A DNA stretch of 51,203 bases, taken from contig CAAGGG010000049.1 in the NCBI GenBank assembly GCA_900769355.1, positions 1 to 51,203 of the forward strand. Reading direction: 5' to 3'. Positions 25,052 to 34,147 of the stretch are shown piece after piece. Every line of letters starts with the position of its first letter. Position 1 is the stretch's first letter. Both the position numbers and the translations under genes were made by a program. A model generated the notes under the pieces. That model did no database searches, was not told the origin of the DNA, and saw only the letters and a program-made list of their open reading frames with translations. This stretch comes from Candidatus Gastranaerophilales bacterium. Its GTDB lineage: Bacteria; Cyanobacteriota; Vampirovibrionia; Gastranaerophilales; Gastranaerophilaceae.

Positions 25052-25825
25052 TTAGTAATTCATTTTGCCTTCGATTATGACCTTTGCGGTACAAGAAAGT
25101 GCATTCAAAGAATCATCATTTTCAACTTTACAATCTGACCACTCTGGAACAGTGTCATAAGTATACACCATTTCTTCTGTACCGTAAGGAATAATTTTGT
25201 TATGTTCATAATCAATATAAAAAGCAAATCTATCTCTACCGTACTTATTAGGGCTCTTTTGTACTCCATTTACATCAACTAGAAGTTGAGCTACATTAGC
25301 ACAAGGAAATAAAAACAATGCTCCATCATTTGTCAAAAATGCTTCATCACAAAAATCACCGCTCCAAGCTGTTGAACATGAGGAGTTATCTTTCTTCTTT
25401 ACTATATTCATTTGCTTAGTTAAAGCCTCCATACATGTTGCAGTACTTAAACTAGAGCCACAATTTGTTTGTTTCCAGTCCACAACATCTTCATCAACAG
25501 CCATTTTGTTGAAAGCATTACCAAGTGTTGAATATGCCTTTTTCAACTGAGTTACATAAACCTGTTTTTGGTGGTTTTGGATTAGCGTTGGAAGGGTTAG
25601 GGCTGCAACAACTCCAATGATGCCGAGGGTGATGAGAACTTCCGCCAATGTGAAGGCTGCTCGACGAAGCTTGTCACAGTGGGCTACGTGCGTAGCACCG
25701 CTTCCTAGCTGCTTAGCTGCTTCTGATACCGACTTTGCCTCTTCGCATCTCTGCATCTTGGCATCTCCAAACATCATTCCGCAATATTTTCTCACGGTTG
25801 CAAAAATTTCTTTAATATCTGACAT
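25052..25825 (-). CDS. Type IV prepilin-like protein with repeat-derived leader
   Basis: The ATG at 25825 has a strong GGAGG five bases upstream, giving 257 residues. Residues 58-80 are the class III/type IV N-terminal helix (FTLAEVLITLGIIGVVAALT) with the +5 glutamate at 62. The residue before the cleavage point is alanine (RRAA-FTLAE) rather than the usual glycine. The leader is 57 residues, far longer than normal. About residues 21-49 are encoded by a family A dispersed repeat. The mature part has paired cysteines (NCGSSLSTATC, CSTAW...FCDEAF) and a DRFAFYIDYEHNK strand typical of pseudopilin heads. It ends VIIEGKMNY. It should be a pilin or pseudopilin used with the pil genes upstream. 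Confidence 0.85.
   Translation of the reverse strand: MSDIKEIFATVRKYCGMMFGDAKMQRCEEAKSVSEAAKQLGSGATHVAHCDKLRRAAFTLAEVLITLGIIGVVAALTLPTLIQNHQKQVYVTQLKKAYSTLGNAFNKMAVDEDVVDWKQTNCGSSLSTATCMEALTKQMNIVKKKDNSSCSTAWSGDFCDEAFLTNDGALFLFPCANVAQLLVDVNGVQKSPNKYGRDRFAFYIDYEHNKIIPYGTEEMVYTYDTVPEWSDCKVENDDSLNALSCTAKVIIEGKMNY
25676..25768. repeat. Family A interspersed repeat, copy 7, inside a coding sequence
   Basis: Contains GGGCTACGTGCGTAGCACC, CTTCCTAGCTGCTTAGCTGC and CTTCGCATCTCTGCATCTTGG, all modules seen in the non-coding copies. Here they are in frame with the prepilin leader and free of stops. Confidence 0.85.
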
Positions 25826-25913
25826 TAGACCTCCGTTTATCTTTATAAGACTCTTCTCTATGATACATATCATATTATAACATATTGCAGAGTTTTCTAC
25901 AAGTCTTTTTTTC

Positions 25914-26912
25914 TCAAATGTTACTTTTTCTAAATCCATAACCCGTCGAAACAGTTCGCCCAATTGATTTTATCTTCCCACTGATACAATGAAAACACTG
26001 AGATGGATTTTCGTTTATGCAAATTTTATTCGGATAAATCTCGTATTTTGCTCGATATTCAGTTGTTGTAACATTTGGCATAACGACATTTGCGCCACTT
26101 TGCAGTGCGATAATTCGTCCGTTCGGATTCAACGTTTCCATAGCCGTGGTTGCAGGAATATTAATATTTTTCAACAAAATTCTTGTCAATGCCATAACCT
26201 TCAAGGCAAGCGTAAAATTACCGTTCGGCATATCTTTCAACGGCGTATGAGGGTGTGCGATAAATGGACCAATTCCAACCATATCCGCATTTATCTCTTT
26301 GAAAAATAAAACATCATCTGCAAGCGACTCAACAATCTGCTCCGGAAGTCCGACAAGACAGCCTGTTCCGACTTCAAACCCTAGTTTACGCAAATCTTTC
26401 AAACATCTTACGCGATTGTCAAAACTCATATTCGGGTGCATTTTTTTGTACAAATCCTTGTCAGTCGTTTCAATTCTAATCAAATACCTATCTGCACCAC
26501 AATCTCGAAACGCTTTGTAATCGTCAAAACTTCTTTCCCCAATGCTCAAAGTCAGTGCTACATCAAACTCTTTAATTCTTTTGATAATATCACAAAGGAT
26601 TTCTCTTGTATAAAAAGCATCTTCACCAGACTGAAGAACAATAGTTTTATAACCCATTTCAACAGCTTTTTGAGCATATTTCACAATATCGTCGGGCAAA
26701 ATCCTATATCTATCAAGCTCTTTATTTTCGCACCTTAACCCACAATATTTACAAAAGCAATGACAAATATTTGAAAACTCAATCAGTCCGCGTAAATGCA
26801 CTTCGTCACCGACATTTTCTCGACGAACCTTGTCCGCAAGCGAAAACAACCATTCGTTTTGTCTGTCGTCTTTTAAAATATCTACAATCTCTTTTTTGGT
26901 AAATTCTGTCAC
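25914..26912 (-). CDS. hydE: [FeFe]-hydrogenase maturase HydE (radical SAM)
   Basis: HydE is a radical SAM enzyme that helps build the diiron dithiolate cofactor of [FeFe]-hydrogenase. The 332-residue protein has the CX3CX2C cluster motif as CHCFCKYCGLR at about 50-60. HydE hallmarks follow: YKTIVLQSGED near 89, ADRYLIRIET near 140, GCLVGLPEQ near 180, DMVGIGPFIAHPHTPL near 206 and ANVVMPNVTTTEYR near 270. It starts with GTG, whose GTGA overlaps the stop of the upstream SDR gene. No hydF, hydG or hydrogenase gene lies nearby, and an SDR and a prepilin flank it. The related methylornithine synthase PylB is an alternative but fits less well. Confidence 0.88.
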   Translation of the reverse strand: MTEFTKKEIVDILKDDRQNEWLFSLADKVRRENVGDEVHLRGLIEFSNICHCFCKYCGLRCENKELDRYRILPDDIVKYAQKAVEMGYKTIVLQSGEDAFYTREILCDIIKRIKEFDVALTLSIGERSFDDYKAFRDCGADRYLIRIETTDKDLYKKMHPNMSFDNRVRCLKDLRKLGFEVGTGCLVGLPEQIVESLADDVLFFKEINADMVGIGPFIAHPHTPLKDMPNGNFTLALKVMALTRILLKNINIPATTAMETLNPNGRIIALQSGANVVMPNVTTTEYRAKYEIYPNKICINENPSQCFHCISGKIKSIGRTVSTGYGFRKSNI

Positions 26913-27715
26913 TTATTTCCAAACTTTCTCTGCATTCCAAGTTTAATCAATTTATTTTGCATGCTAAACGGCAATTTCGCAACAAGTTCTGCAAACATTG
27001 CATCATTCCCAACAGTGTATGAAGGTTTTGGACTATCTAAAGAGTCAGCCTTCAAAATTACATCAACAACTTTTTGCACATTCAAGCCTTTTTGCCCGTT
27101 TTTATGTGCGTTCTCGACCATATATTCCATCTCTTTGTCATAGCCGGCACAATTTTTGATAGCCGATTTGTTGAGTTCAATTGATTTATCCCAAAGCGGG
27201 GTTGCAATAACCCCTGGTTTTATAGAAACGACTTTCAAACCGGATTCCAGAGTCATTGCGTTGAACAAAATATCCAAAGCTCTTTTGGAAGCACAATAAG
27301 GTGCCACAAACGGAAATATTCCAAAACTTGACATAGAACTGATATTTATAACTTTTCCATTATTCAAAATCGGTAAAAGTCTTTGCGTAAAATCGAGATG
27401 AGAAAAAGTATTGACCTCAAACTGTTTCCTGATATCATCAACAGAAAGTTTTTCAATAACACCTGCAACGACGCACCCTGCAACATTAATCAGAGTATCA
27501 ACATTGTCAGTCTGAGATTTGATATATGCAGAAGCTTGCGCAATACTATCTTTTCGTTCCATATCAATATAGAAAGGAATTGCACCGATTTTTTGCAAAT
27601 TTTCAACATATTTTTCGTTTCTATAACCGGCAAAAACTCGATTAGCATTTGAAAGTTGTTCAACAAGAGCCTTTCCAATTCCTGATGTTGCACCTGTAAT
27701 TACATAAGTTTTCAA
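26909..27715 (-). CDS. Short-chain dehydrogenase/reductase
   Basis: The 268-residue protein shows the classical SDR plan: cofactor motif TGATSGIGKA (7-16), NVAG near 86 and the catalytic Ser-Tyr-Lys as SSMSSFG...YCASKR near 140-160. It should reduce or oxidise a carbonyl/hydroxyl group using NAD(P)H; the substrate is unknown. It starts at TTG (27715) behind AGAGGAAG. It is 15 bases downstream of pilC and overlaps hydE by four bases, so it is part of one long minus-strand transcript. Confidence 0.88.
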   Translation of the reverse strand: MKTYVITGATSGIGKALVEQLSNANRVFAGYRNEKYVENLQKIGAIPFYIDMERKDSIAQASAYIKSQTDNVDTLINVAGCVVAGVIEKLSVDDIRKQFEVNTFSHLDFTQRLLPILNNGKVINISSMSSFGIFPFVAPYCASKRALDILFNAMTLESGLKVVSIKPGVIATPLWDKSIELNKSAIKNCAGYDKEMEYMVENAHKNGQKGLNVQKVVDVILKADSLDSPKPSYTVGNDAMFAELVAKLPFSMQNKLIKLGMQRKFGNK

Positions 27716-27730
27716 TATCTTCCTCTTTCT

Positions 27731-28954
27731 CTAATCTGACATGTAAGAGCTGAACAGTGGCATATATAGCGCAAGTGCCAACGTCAATACAATACTACCG
27801 ATTACAATAAGCATTATCGGTTCAATCATCTTTGTCATCGTATCAATGATGCCGTCAAGTTTTTTATCAATAAAACTTGTAGCTTGCAAAAGCATATCAC
27901 CTAAACGACCTGATTGTTCACCTGTCGCAATCATAAACAAAATCATCTTAGGCATAACACCTGTCGAACGCAACGCAATAGACAAGTGTTGACCCTGTTG
28001 AACTTTTTGGGTTGCAGTTTCAATTTTCGTTTTCAACGTATGGTTTGTCAAAGTTACATTCGCCAAATACAAACATTCGATAATCGGAACACCGGCATCA
28101 TAGGCAACCTGCATTACGGCAACAAAGTTTGCAAAGTTTGAATACTGGACCAAATCCGAAAGAAGAGGAATTTTTAAAACGAATTCATCAATTTTTCGTT
28201 TACTAGGTTGCCATCTCATAATAAATGCGAAAAATCCACCAATTGAACCTAAGATAATTGGAACAAAGAACCAATAAGTTTTTAAGAAAATACCTGCGTC
28301 CATAAGTGTTTGTGTAATCCAAGGTAATTCCCTGCCCATATTGTCGAACATGTCTTTAAATACCGGAAATACAAACATCAACATAACAAGTACGATAATT
28401 ACGGCCAAAATGATAACGAACATCGGGTACATTAATGTTCCAATTACTTTTCCTCGAATATTTGCTTCTTTTGTTAGCAATTCCAACAAACGTTGCAAAG
28501 TTTTTTCAAGTTCACCGGAATCTTCACCGGCTTTTACAAGACCGATATAAATCTGCCCGAACTGTTCCGGATACTTTGCAATTGTGTCGGCAAAAGTTGC
28601 GCCCGCCATAATCTGCCTTCGAAGTTCTTGTGCTACAAGTCGAACTTTCAATTTTGCCGCATCGCTTTCAATAAACATCAAAGATTCAATAATCGGAATA
28701 CCGGCCTGTGCCAATATCTGCATTGTTGATGTAAAATCCATTCTATCCTGAAGACCCAATTTCTGAATTTTTCCGCCTTTAACCTTAACTTTAGACTCTT
28801 TTTCGTCTTCTTTGGATTTTTCTTCATAAACCTTAGTTGGAAGAAAGCCAAGATTTTTAATACTTGCGCGCGCTTCCCTCAAGTCCGCTGCCTCAACTTT
28901 CCCTTTAACAATATCTTTATTATTTTTTAAAGCGATATAATTATATATTGCCAT
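27731..28954 (-). CDS. pilC: Type IV pilus inner-membrane platform protein PilC
   Basis: The 407-residue protein has an N-terminal YIALKNNKDIVKGKVEA segment. Two T2SSF domains follow (about 70-190 and 275-400), each with the family pattern (FTSTMQILAQAGIPIIESL, FANFVAVMQVAYDAGVPIIE). Three strong membrane segments lie near 173-195, 225-245 and 380-400. It is the polytopic inner-membrane component that PilB drives to add pilin subunits. AGGAG overlaps the pilB stop codon, eight bases apart, so the two are tightly co-translated. Confidence 0.94.
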   Translation of the reverse strand: MAIYNYIALKNNKDIVKGKVEAADLREARASIKNLGFLPTKVYEEKSKEDEKESKVKVKGGKIQKLGLQDRMDFTSTMQILAQAGIPIIESLMFIESDAAKLKVRLVAQELRRQIMAGATFADTIAKYPEQFGQIYIGLVKAGEDSGELEKTLQRLLELLTKEANIRGKVIGTLMYPMFVIILAVIIVLVMLMFVFPVFKDMFDNMGRELPWITQTLMDAGIFLKTYWFFVPIILGSIGGFFAFIMRWQPSKRKIDEFVLKIPLLSDLVQYSNFANFVAVMQVAYDAGVPIIECLYLANVTLTNHTLKTKIETATQKVQQGQHLSIALRSTGVMPKMILFMIATGEQSGRLGDMLLQATSFIDKKLDGIIDTMTKMIEPIMLIVIGSIVLTLALALYMPLFSSYMSD

Positions 28955-28962
28955 TGTATCTC

Positions 28963-30972
28963 CTATTCGTTAACAACACCAAGAACTCTGACGAATTCAT
29001 CTATTGTTGTCTTTCCGTCTAAAATATGTTTTATACAAGATTGGTGCAAAGTCGTCATTCCATTGCGAACCGCAGCCTCTTCGATTTCCAAATCGTGGGC
29101 TCCCAATGCAACTAATTTTTTTATCTCTTTATTAATTGCCATAATTTCATATACACCAAGTCTACCTTTATATCCTGTAAAGTCACATTTACTACAACCT
29201 TTTGCACGATAAATCGGCTTTTTCATAAATTTTTGAATTTCTTCTTCATTCGTCATAATTTGACGAGCTTCGTCATGCGATGCAAAGTATTCTTCTTTGC
29301 AATCATCACAAAGATGTCTTACCAAACGTTGAGCAATTACACCTGACAAAGTTGAAGAAACCAAATAATCTTTTGCACCCATTTCAATCAAACGAGTAAC
29401 CGTTGCGGCTGCAGAATTGGTGTGGACAGTACTTAATACTAAGTGACCTGTTAATGCGGCAGAAATCGCAATCTCCAAAGTTTCATAATCACGAATTTCA
29501 CCGACTAGGATAATATCCGGATCCTGCCTTAAAATAGCTCTCATACAAGATGCAAACGTAATCCCAGCCTTTGCGTTAATCTGTGACTGGTTAATACCTT
29601 CCAACTTGATTTCTATCGGATCTTCGATTGTTGTAATGTTCACGTCCTCGTCGTTCAAACTTTTCAAAACGGAGTACAAAGTTGTTGTCTTACCTGAACC
29701 AGTTGGACCTGATGTAAGAATAATTCCATTCGGACAACTTACCATTGTTTTAATTTTTTCAATATCTTCTTGCGAGCCACCGATTAAACTTATATTTTTA
29801 TCAGCGGCGTTCAAACTTACAGCAGGAGCAAGTACACGAACACAAACCTTTTCCTTGCCTGATACAGGTAATGTATTGATACGGAAATCATACGAACCGT
29901 TTTTGTATTTAATAGAAAAAGTTCCGTCCTGAGGTCGTCTGTGTTCTGCGATGTTCATTCTTGACAAAACCTTGAAACGGGCAATAACCTGAGTTTCAAC
30001 CTTTTGCGGAATATCAAGAACTTTTTGCAACATACCGTCTTTTCTGTATCTTACAATATAACCTGAAAGTCTTGGCTCTATGTGAATATCGGAAACTTTG
30101 TTATCAATCGCGTTGGTAATAATTTGGTTTACAAATGTCGCAACAGAACCGGTTGAATCCTTCAACTGCTTGTCAACCATTTCTGCAAGAGATTCTTCAA
30201 CCTCAAATTCTTCCGCTTCGCTTTCGATTTGCTTGATTACTTTTTCAGTTTCTTTCTTTTGTTCACTGAAAAACGTGTTCAAAGAGTTTTGAAACTCATA
30301 GTGAGTCATCAAAAGCTGTTTAGGGTTTTGACCTGTCATATAGATGATATCTTTTAAGACATCTGGCTTTACAGGAGTTACAACACCTAAAATCAATGTC
30401 TTACCGTCAGAAGATATCGGAATAATTTTATTCGCACGAATAAAATCTTCTGGTAACATTTTTACATACTTGTCTTGAGATGCAAGCTGTTCCGGCGTTA
30501 CTAGATCATATCCGGTTTGCAGATGAAGAATTTCTTTCAACTGATCAAGTGTAATAAACCCGAGCTTAAACAAAGTTGAACCAATCGGCATTCTCTGTCT
30601 TTTACTTTCAGCAAGTGCTTGAAGTAATTGAATATCATTAATATAGCCTTTTTGAATTAATAATTCGCCGAGTTTTACCTGTTTGAAAGTTCCATCGTCC
30701 TTGTTATCTTTTTGAGCCTCTGTTTTCAAAAAAGACATCAAGTCATTCAAATCACCATCTGAAACAGGAATATATTTGATTTGATTAGGGAAAGTTTCGT
30801 GTAATTTTGCATTTATAACTTCTCTATCAGAAGCCGGACCGATTGCAACAAACAAAAAATTATCCTTAACACAAAGTGGAACAAATTTATATTGTTCCAT
30901 TTGCACGATATCCAGTTTATTCAGTACCTGTCTATTGATACTGTTTTTTAACTTGTTTAAAAGTTCATTCAT
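28963..30972 (-). CDS. pilB: Type IV pilus/type II secretion assembly ATPase PilB
   Basis: The 669-residue hexameric ATPase powers pilus extension. It has an MshEN-type N-terminal region with two similar modules (LLIQKGYINDIQLLQAL near 110, TLFKLGFITLDQLKEIL near 137). The ATPase core follows: Walker A GPTGSGKTTTLYS near 424, Asp box and Walker B ILVGEIRDYETLEIA near 488, and HTNSAAATVTRLIEMG near 517. A CDDC...CSKC zinc site lies near 553-600. The ATG has no clear Shine-Dalgarno; it follows the secretin stop after 19 bases of A/T-rich sequence. Confidence 0.95.
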   Translation of the reverse strand: MNELLNKLKNSINRQVLNKLDIVQMEQYKFVPLCVKDNFLFVAIGPASDREVINAKLHETFPNQIKYIPVSDGDLNDLMSFLKTEAQKDNKDDGTFKQVKLGELLIQKGYINDIQLLQALAESKRQRMPIGSTLFKLGFITLDQLKEILHLQTGYDLVTPEQLASQDKYVKMLPEDFIRANKIIPISSDGKTLILGVVTPVKPDVLKDIIYMTGQNPKQLLMTHYEFQNSLNTFFSEQKKETEKVIKQIESEAEEFEVEESLAEMVDKQLKDSTGSVATFVNQIITNAIDNKVSDIHIEPRLSGYIVRYRKDGMLQKVLDIPQKVETQVIARFKVLSRMNIAEHRRPQDGTFSIKYKNGSYDFRINTLPVSGKEKVCVRVLAPAVSLNAADKNISLIGGSQEDIEKIKTMVSCPNGIILTSGPTGSGKTTTLYSVLKSLNDEDVNITTIEDPIEIKLEGINQSQINAKAGITFASCMRAILRQDPDIILVGEIRDYETLEIAISAALTGHLVLSTVHTNSAAATVTRLIEMGAKDYLVSSTLSGVIAQRLVRHLCDDCKEEYFASHDEARQIMTNEEEIQKFMKKPIYRAKGCSKCDFTGYKGRLGVYEIMAINKEIKKLVALGAHDLEIEEAAVRNGMTTLHQSCIKHILDGKTTIDEFVRVLGVVNE

Positions 30973-30991
30973 GTTTGTTAATTTTTAAGTT

Positions 30992-32911
30992 TTATAATGC
31001 ATCGGTATTTCCTACTGCATCTTCTGTATCCGTAACTATCTTTGGAGTAAGCATAATTACCATTTCATTTTTCTTCTTTTCAGAAGTTGTACTTCTAAAT
31101 ATTGTTCCAATTATTGGTAGATCGCCTAATACCGGAACTTTACCGATACTTTTTTGTTCTTCTTCGTTAATCATACCGGCAATAACAAGAGTTTCACCAT
31201 CTTTAATTCTTATATTTTTCAAATCAAGATTTCTGTGAGAAAGCAATGTTGCTGCGACGTAAGTACCTACGCTATCTGTTGCAGATACCTGGTTTAGAAT
31301 AGTAGAATATTCAGGCTTTATATTCATTGTTACGTAACCGTCAGGGCTAATAAATGGAGTAATTGAAACCTTAATACCGGCATCGCTACCAATATTATAT
31401 GTTCTGGTTGCGATTGTACCGCCTGTGTATGCGCTCTGTTCTGAATCTGTTGATTCAATATAGTCTTGAGTAATATCAATGGTTGATTCCTGACCGTTTG
31501 TTATCAAAATACGTGGGTTTGAAACAATTCTGCCTTTTGAATTTTTAACCAAATAGTTGATTGCATAACTGATAGTCGCAGGTCCATCAAATTTTGCAAC
31601 AGAATATTTAACTTCAGGAGTATCACCTGATGTATCTACGACATCGAAACCATTACCTTTAAAAAATGTTGGATATAATGGGTTAGTCTTAGTACTTTCA
31701 CCATCAAAAGATGCTGAAAAAACTTTCGTCCAAATATTCCAATTATTTTGCAATGTTTTACTGCCATCTTCATTCAATTCAACAATTGAAACTTCCAAAT
31801 ATGCTTGTGGTTGTTTTTTATCAGTTTCTTTAATAAAGTCAGAAATCATTTCAAGTTGATGTTCAGAACCGCCAACAACACTGACTGTTCCCAATTGCGG
31901 ATAATATGCAACTGACATATTTTGCAAGCCCAAAGATGCCATACTACCGCTTGATTTTCCATCAATTGTACAAGCAACAGTACCGCCGTTCAAAGTAAGA
32001 TCACCGCCGCCGGAACCACCAGACGAGCCACTATCACCTGAGCTTGAAGAACCACCGTCGGAACCACTATCTGACGCTGCACCAGTCATAATCCCGGCAG
32101 CACCACCGGTTGATGAGTCTGAAGATGAACCACCAGATGAGGAACTTCCACCACCAGAGCCTGAACCTGAACCCGAACCTGATGTTGCAGGAAGCAACAA
32201 GTTACAAATCATATCAGCCATCTCGGCAGGAGTTGTATAATTTACTTTAAACACTGTTGTTGTCGGCTTTTTATCAAATTGCGCAACTACTTTTTTCGCA
32301 ATCTGAACATCAGCCTTTGATCCAAATACGATTAACTCATTTGTTGTCGGGTTTGTAGAAACGATATCAGAATCAGAAAGTCCCGGCTTATGCATTGCGT
32401 AAATATTTTTGTTCAAAAATTCTGCAAGAGCTGCAGCACTAACATATTTAACAGGAATTAAAGTCATATCTTGTTTTGCGAAATTAAACCCTGAAGTTCC
32501 GGCCTTTGCAACAATCAATGTGCCATCATCAACCGCATAGTTAAGATCATTGATTTCCATAACCATATCAAATGCTTTGCTCAAAGGCACATTCACCAAG
32601 TCAAGAGTAACTTTTCCCGAAACAGAATCATGGAAAACAATGTTCATACCAGCCTTGTCTGCAAACATTCTCAAGACCTGTTTTACGTCCGAATCCCTCA
32701 GACTTATGCTTATTGCAGGGTTTCTTTTTACAAAACTGACATCACCCTTCAAACGAAGAGAAGTGCCAGCTTGTTGACTATCCCTCAATGCAGGACGTGT
32801 CGAACCTGTCATCGGATTTTCCATTGCAAATGCAGCCATAGCACCATTTGAAAGTACAAATGATGTTAACATCATGCCTGCAATAATTTTTTGTTTAATC
32901 GTATTATTCAT
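30992..32911 (-). CDS. Type IV pilus/type II secretion secretin (PilQ/GspD-like)
   Basis: The 639-residue protein forms the outer-membrane pore for pili or secreted proteins. It has a signal peptide (about 1-27). An STN-type domain follows (RDSDVKQVLRMFADKAGMNI, about 72-91), then N-domains (VKYVSAAALAEFLNK, VNYTTPAEMADMICNLL) and the secretin core (about 360-625) with SNPRILITNGQES, PEYSTI and the VPVLGDLPIIGTIFR signature near the end. Between about 245 and 305 lies a long glycine/serine-only stretch (GSGSGSGGGSSSSGG...), an unusual flexible spacer. GGGAG precedes the ATG. Confidence 0.93.
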   Translation of the reverse strand: MNNTIKQKIIAGMMLTSFVLSNGAMAAFAMENPMTGSTRPALRDSQQAGTSLRLKGDVSFVKRNPAISISLRDSDVKQVLRMFADKAGMNIVFHDSVSGKVTLDLVNVPLSKAFDMVMEINDLNYAVDDGTLIVAKAGTSGFNFAKQDMTLIPVKYVSAAALAEFLNKNIYAMHKPGLSDSDIVSTNPTTNELIVFGSKADVQIAKKVVAQFDKKPTTTVFKVNYTTPAEMADMICNLLLPATSGSGSGSGSGGGSSSSGGSSSDSSTGGAAGIMTGAASDSGSDGGSSSSGDSGSSGGSGGGDLTLNGGTVACTIDGKSSGSMASLGLQNMSVAYYPQLGTVSVVGGSEHQLEMISDFIKETDKKQPQAYLEVSIVELNEDGSKTLQNNWNIWTKVFSASFDGESTKTNPLYPTFFKGNGFDVVDTSGDTPEVKYSVAKFDGPATISYAINYLVKNSKGRIVSNPRILITNGQESTIDITQDYIESTDSEQSAYTGGTIATRTYNIGSDAGIKVSITPFISPDGYVTMNIKPEYSTILNQVSATDSVGTYVAATLLSHRNLDLKNIRIKDGETLVIAGMINEEEQKSIGKVPVLGDLPIIGTIFRSTTSEKKKNEMVIMLTPKIVTDTEDAVGNTDAL

Positions 32912-32933
32912 ATTTGCTCCCGCTTGTATTTAA

Positions 32934-33659
32934 TTATCGTTTGTTTCCACCAAATTTTCCATTCAAATTTGATATTGTATTAAAGTTTAAACCGTTTTCA
33001 CTGAACATTTCGCCAACACTGGCTTTATATACATTTGAACCGTACTGAACAGTAACCGTTTCTCGTCCGATTGACAAAATCTTGTAACCATTCACGATAT
33101 CACCTGTTCTAACAAGATAATCCGAGTCGTTAATGTTCAAAATCGCAGACGGATTGGATTTGTCATACATAATTCCCGAAACCTTAGTTGTCATAACTGC
33201 AGTTGCTGTCGAATCAACACTAATGCTTTCCGGTGGTGGCATTAAGTAGCTTGCATAAGCCGGCTTTGGTTGGGATCTGGTCTTAGCTTTAGCTCTTGCC
33301 TCTCCTGTCGGTAAAAACGGGTCAGAACGTCCCATATCTTCAACTGACATTGCAACCATAGAACCTGTATTTGACATACTTTGATCAGAAACAACCGAAA
33401 CATCGTCCGGCGCAATCGCCGCATTAACTCCGTCATTTCCAACTTTCACAGTATCTTGTTGAACTTCTTCTGTCGAAGTGTCAGGTAAATTTGCAATATC
33501 ATCTCCTGAGTCTTTGTCACCCTGTGTACAACCTGATGTGTTAATCATAACAACTACCAATAACAAGCCAATCAGTATGGCTCCAATTTTCTTGTTCAGG
33601 CTCCAAAAGCTATCTTTATTCGTTTCTTCTCTAAATCTGGTTATAAAATTTTTGCTCAC
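32934..33659 (-). CDS. PilP/GspC-like pilus assembly protein
   Basis: A 241-residue product from a GTG at 33659, chosen over an upstream ATG-type frame because AGGTGG lies just before it. One membrane segment (about 25-39) ends in TSGC, a poor lipobox match, so it is a signal anchor or possibly a lipoprotein. After a long acidic, disordered stretch comes RSDPFLPTG near 113, a PilP hallmark. A beta-rich HR-type domain follows (VSGIMYDKSNPSAILNIND, DYLVRTGDIVNGYKILSI, VTVQYGSNVYKASVGEMF). It should link inner-membrane pilus parts to the secretin encoded 22 bases downstream. It is the first gene of the pil operon; pilM, pilN and pilO are not in the window. Confidence 0.75.
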   Translation of the reverse strand: MSKNFITRFREETNKDSFWSLNKKIGAILIGLLLVVVMINTSGCTQGDKDSGDDIANLPDTSTEEVQQDTVKVGNDGVNAAIAPDDVSVVSDQSMSNTGSMVAMSVEDMGRSDPFLPTGEARAKAKTRSQPKPAYASYLMPPPESISVDSTATAVMTTKVSGIMYDKSNPSAILNINDSDYLVRTGDIVNGYKILSIGRETVTVQYGSNVYKASVGEMFSENGLNFNTISNLNGKFGGNKR

Positions 33660-33722
33660 TTGCCACCTATTTTTCTTATATCCTACATTATTATAGTAGA
33701 TTATATGTAACTTGAGTATCAA

Positions 33723-33835
33723 CCAAATAGTTGATTTAAAATTGTTTAATACAAAGCACCAATCAACAAGATTTTAGCATATTTGTATAAATGTGGCAAA
33801 ATTGTCAAAAATATTAAGATAGATTAAATTATATA
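33723..33835. other. A/T-rich spacer before the pil operon
   Basis: Part of the 33723-34147 spacer. It holds presumed promoter sequence for the pil operon, but no clear -35/-10 pair is seen. The rest of the spacer holds the terminator and gene fragment listed next, and nothing recognisable from about 34040 to 34147. Confidence 0.4.
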
Positions 33836-33869
33836 TAAAAAAATAATGGCGGAATACATATTCCGCCAT
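33836..33869 (-). terminator. Rho-independent terminator
   Basis: TGGCGGAAT pairs with ATTCCGCCA. On the minus strand the stem is followed by a T-rich run. It ends the transcript of the uridine-kinase-like gene and the fragment at 33892. Confidence 0.85.
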
Positions 33870-33891
33870 CACACAAATTCAAAAGTCTTTT

Positions 33892-34036
33892 TTAATAATC
33901 CATCTTCCAGCCGTTAGACATTAAATGCACAAGTGACTCACTGGACGGCTTTGCATACGAGTCGTAAGGCAATTTTCCATTATCATTAATATATGCCCAA
34001 AAATGATACTTAATATTGCACCCCCCTACATGTCTT
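33892..34036 (-). pseudogene. Orphan C-terminal fragment ending HLMSNGWKMDY
   Basis: An open frame of about 47 residues without a start codon reads CNIKYHFWAYINDNGKLPYD, then SSESLVHLMSNGWKMDY and stop. The last 11 residues match the fragment at 49924-50055 (HLMQNGWNMDY). The sequence looks protein-coding and is followed by a terminator, so it is most likely the 3' remnant of a decayed gene. The prepilin at 25052 ends in a loosely similar VIIEGKMNY, so an origin from a pilin-like family is possible. Confidence 0.45.
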
Positions 34037-34147
34037 TACAATATTCATATAAAAGCTTCCTTTTCTATTTATAAATATACATTAGATACTATACCCATGT
34101 ACAAATATTTGCAATCACGTTTTTGAAGGAATTTTACAAACTCTTCA

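Noticed and set aside
25826..25963. Longer prepilin start at 25963
   Set aside because: It would overlap the hydE end, and the ATG at 25825 has a much stronger GGAGG.
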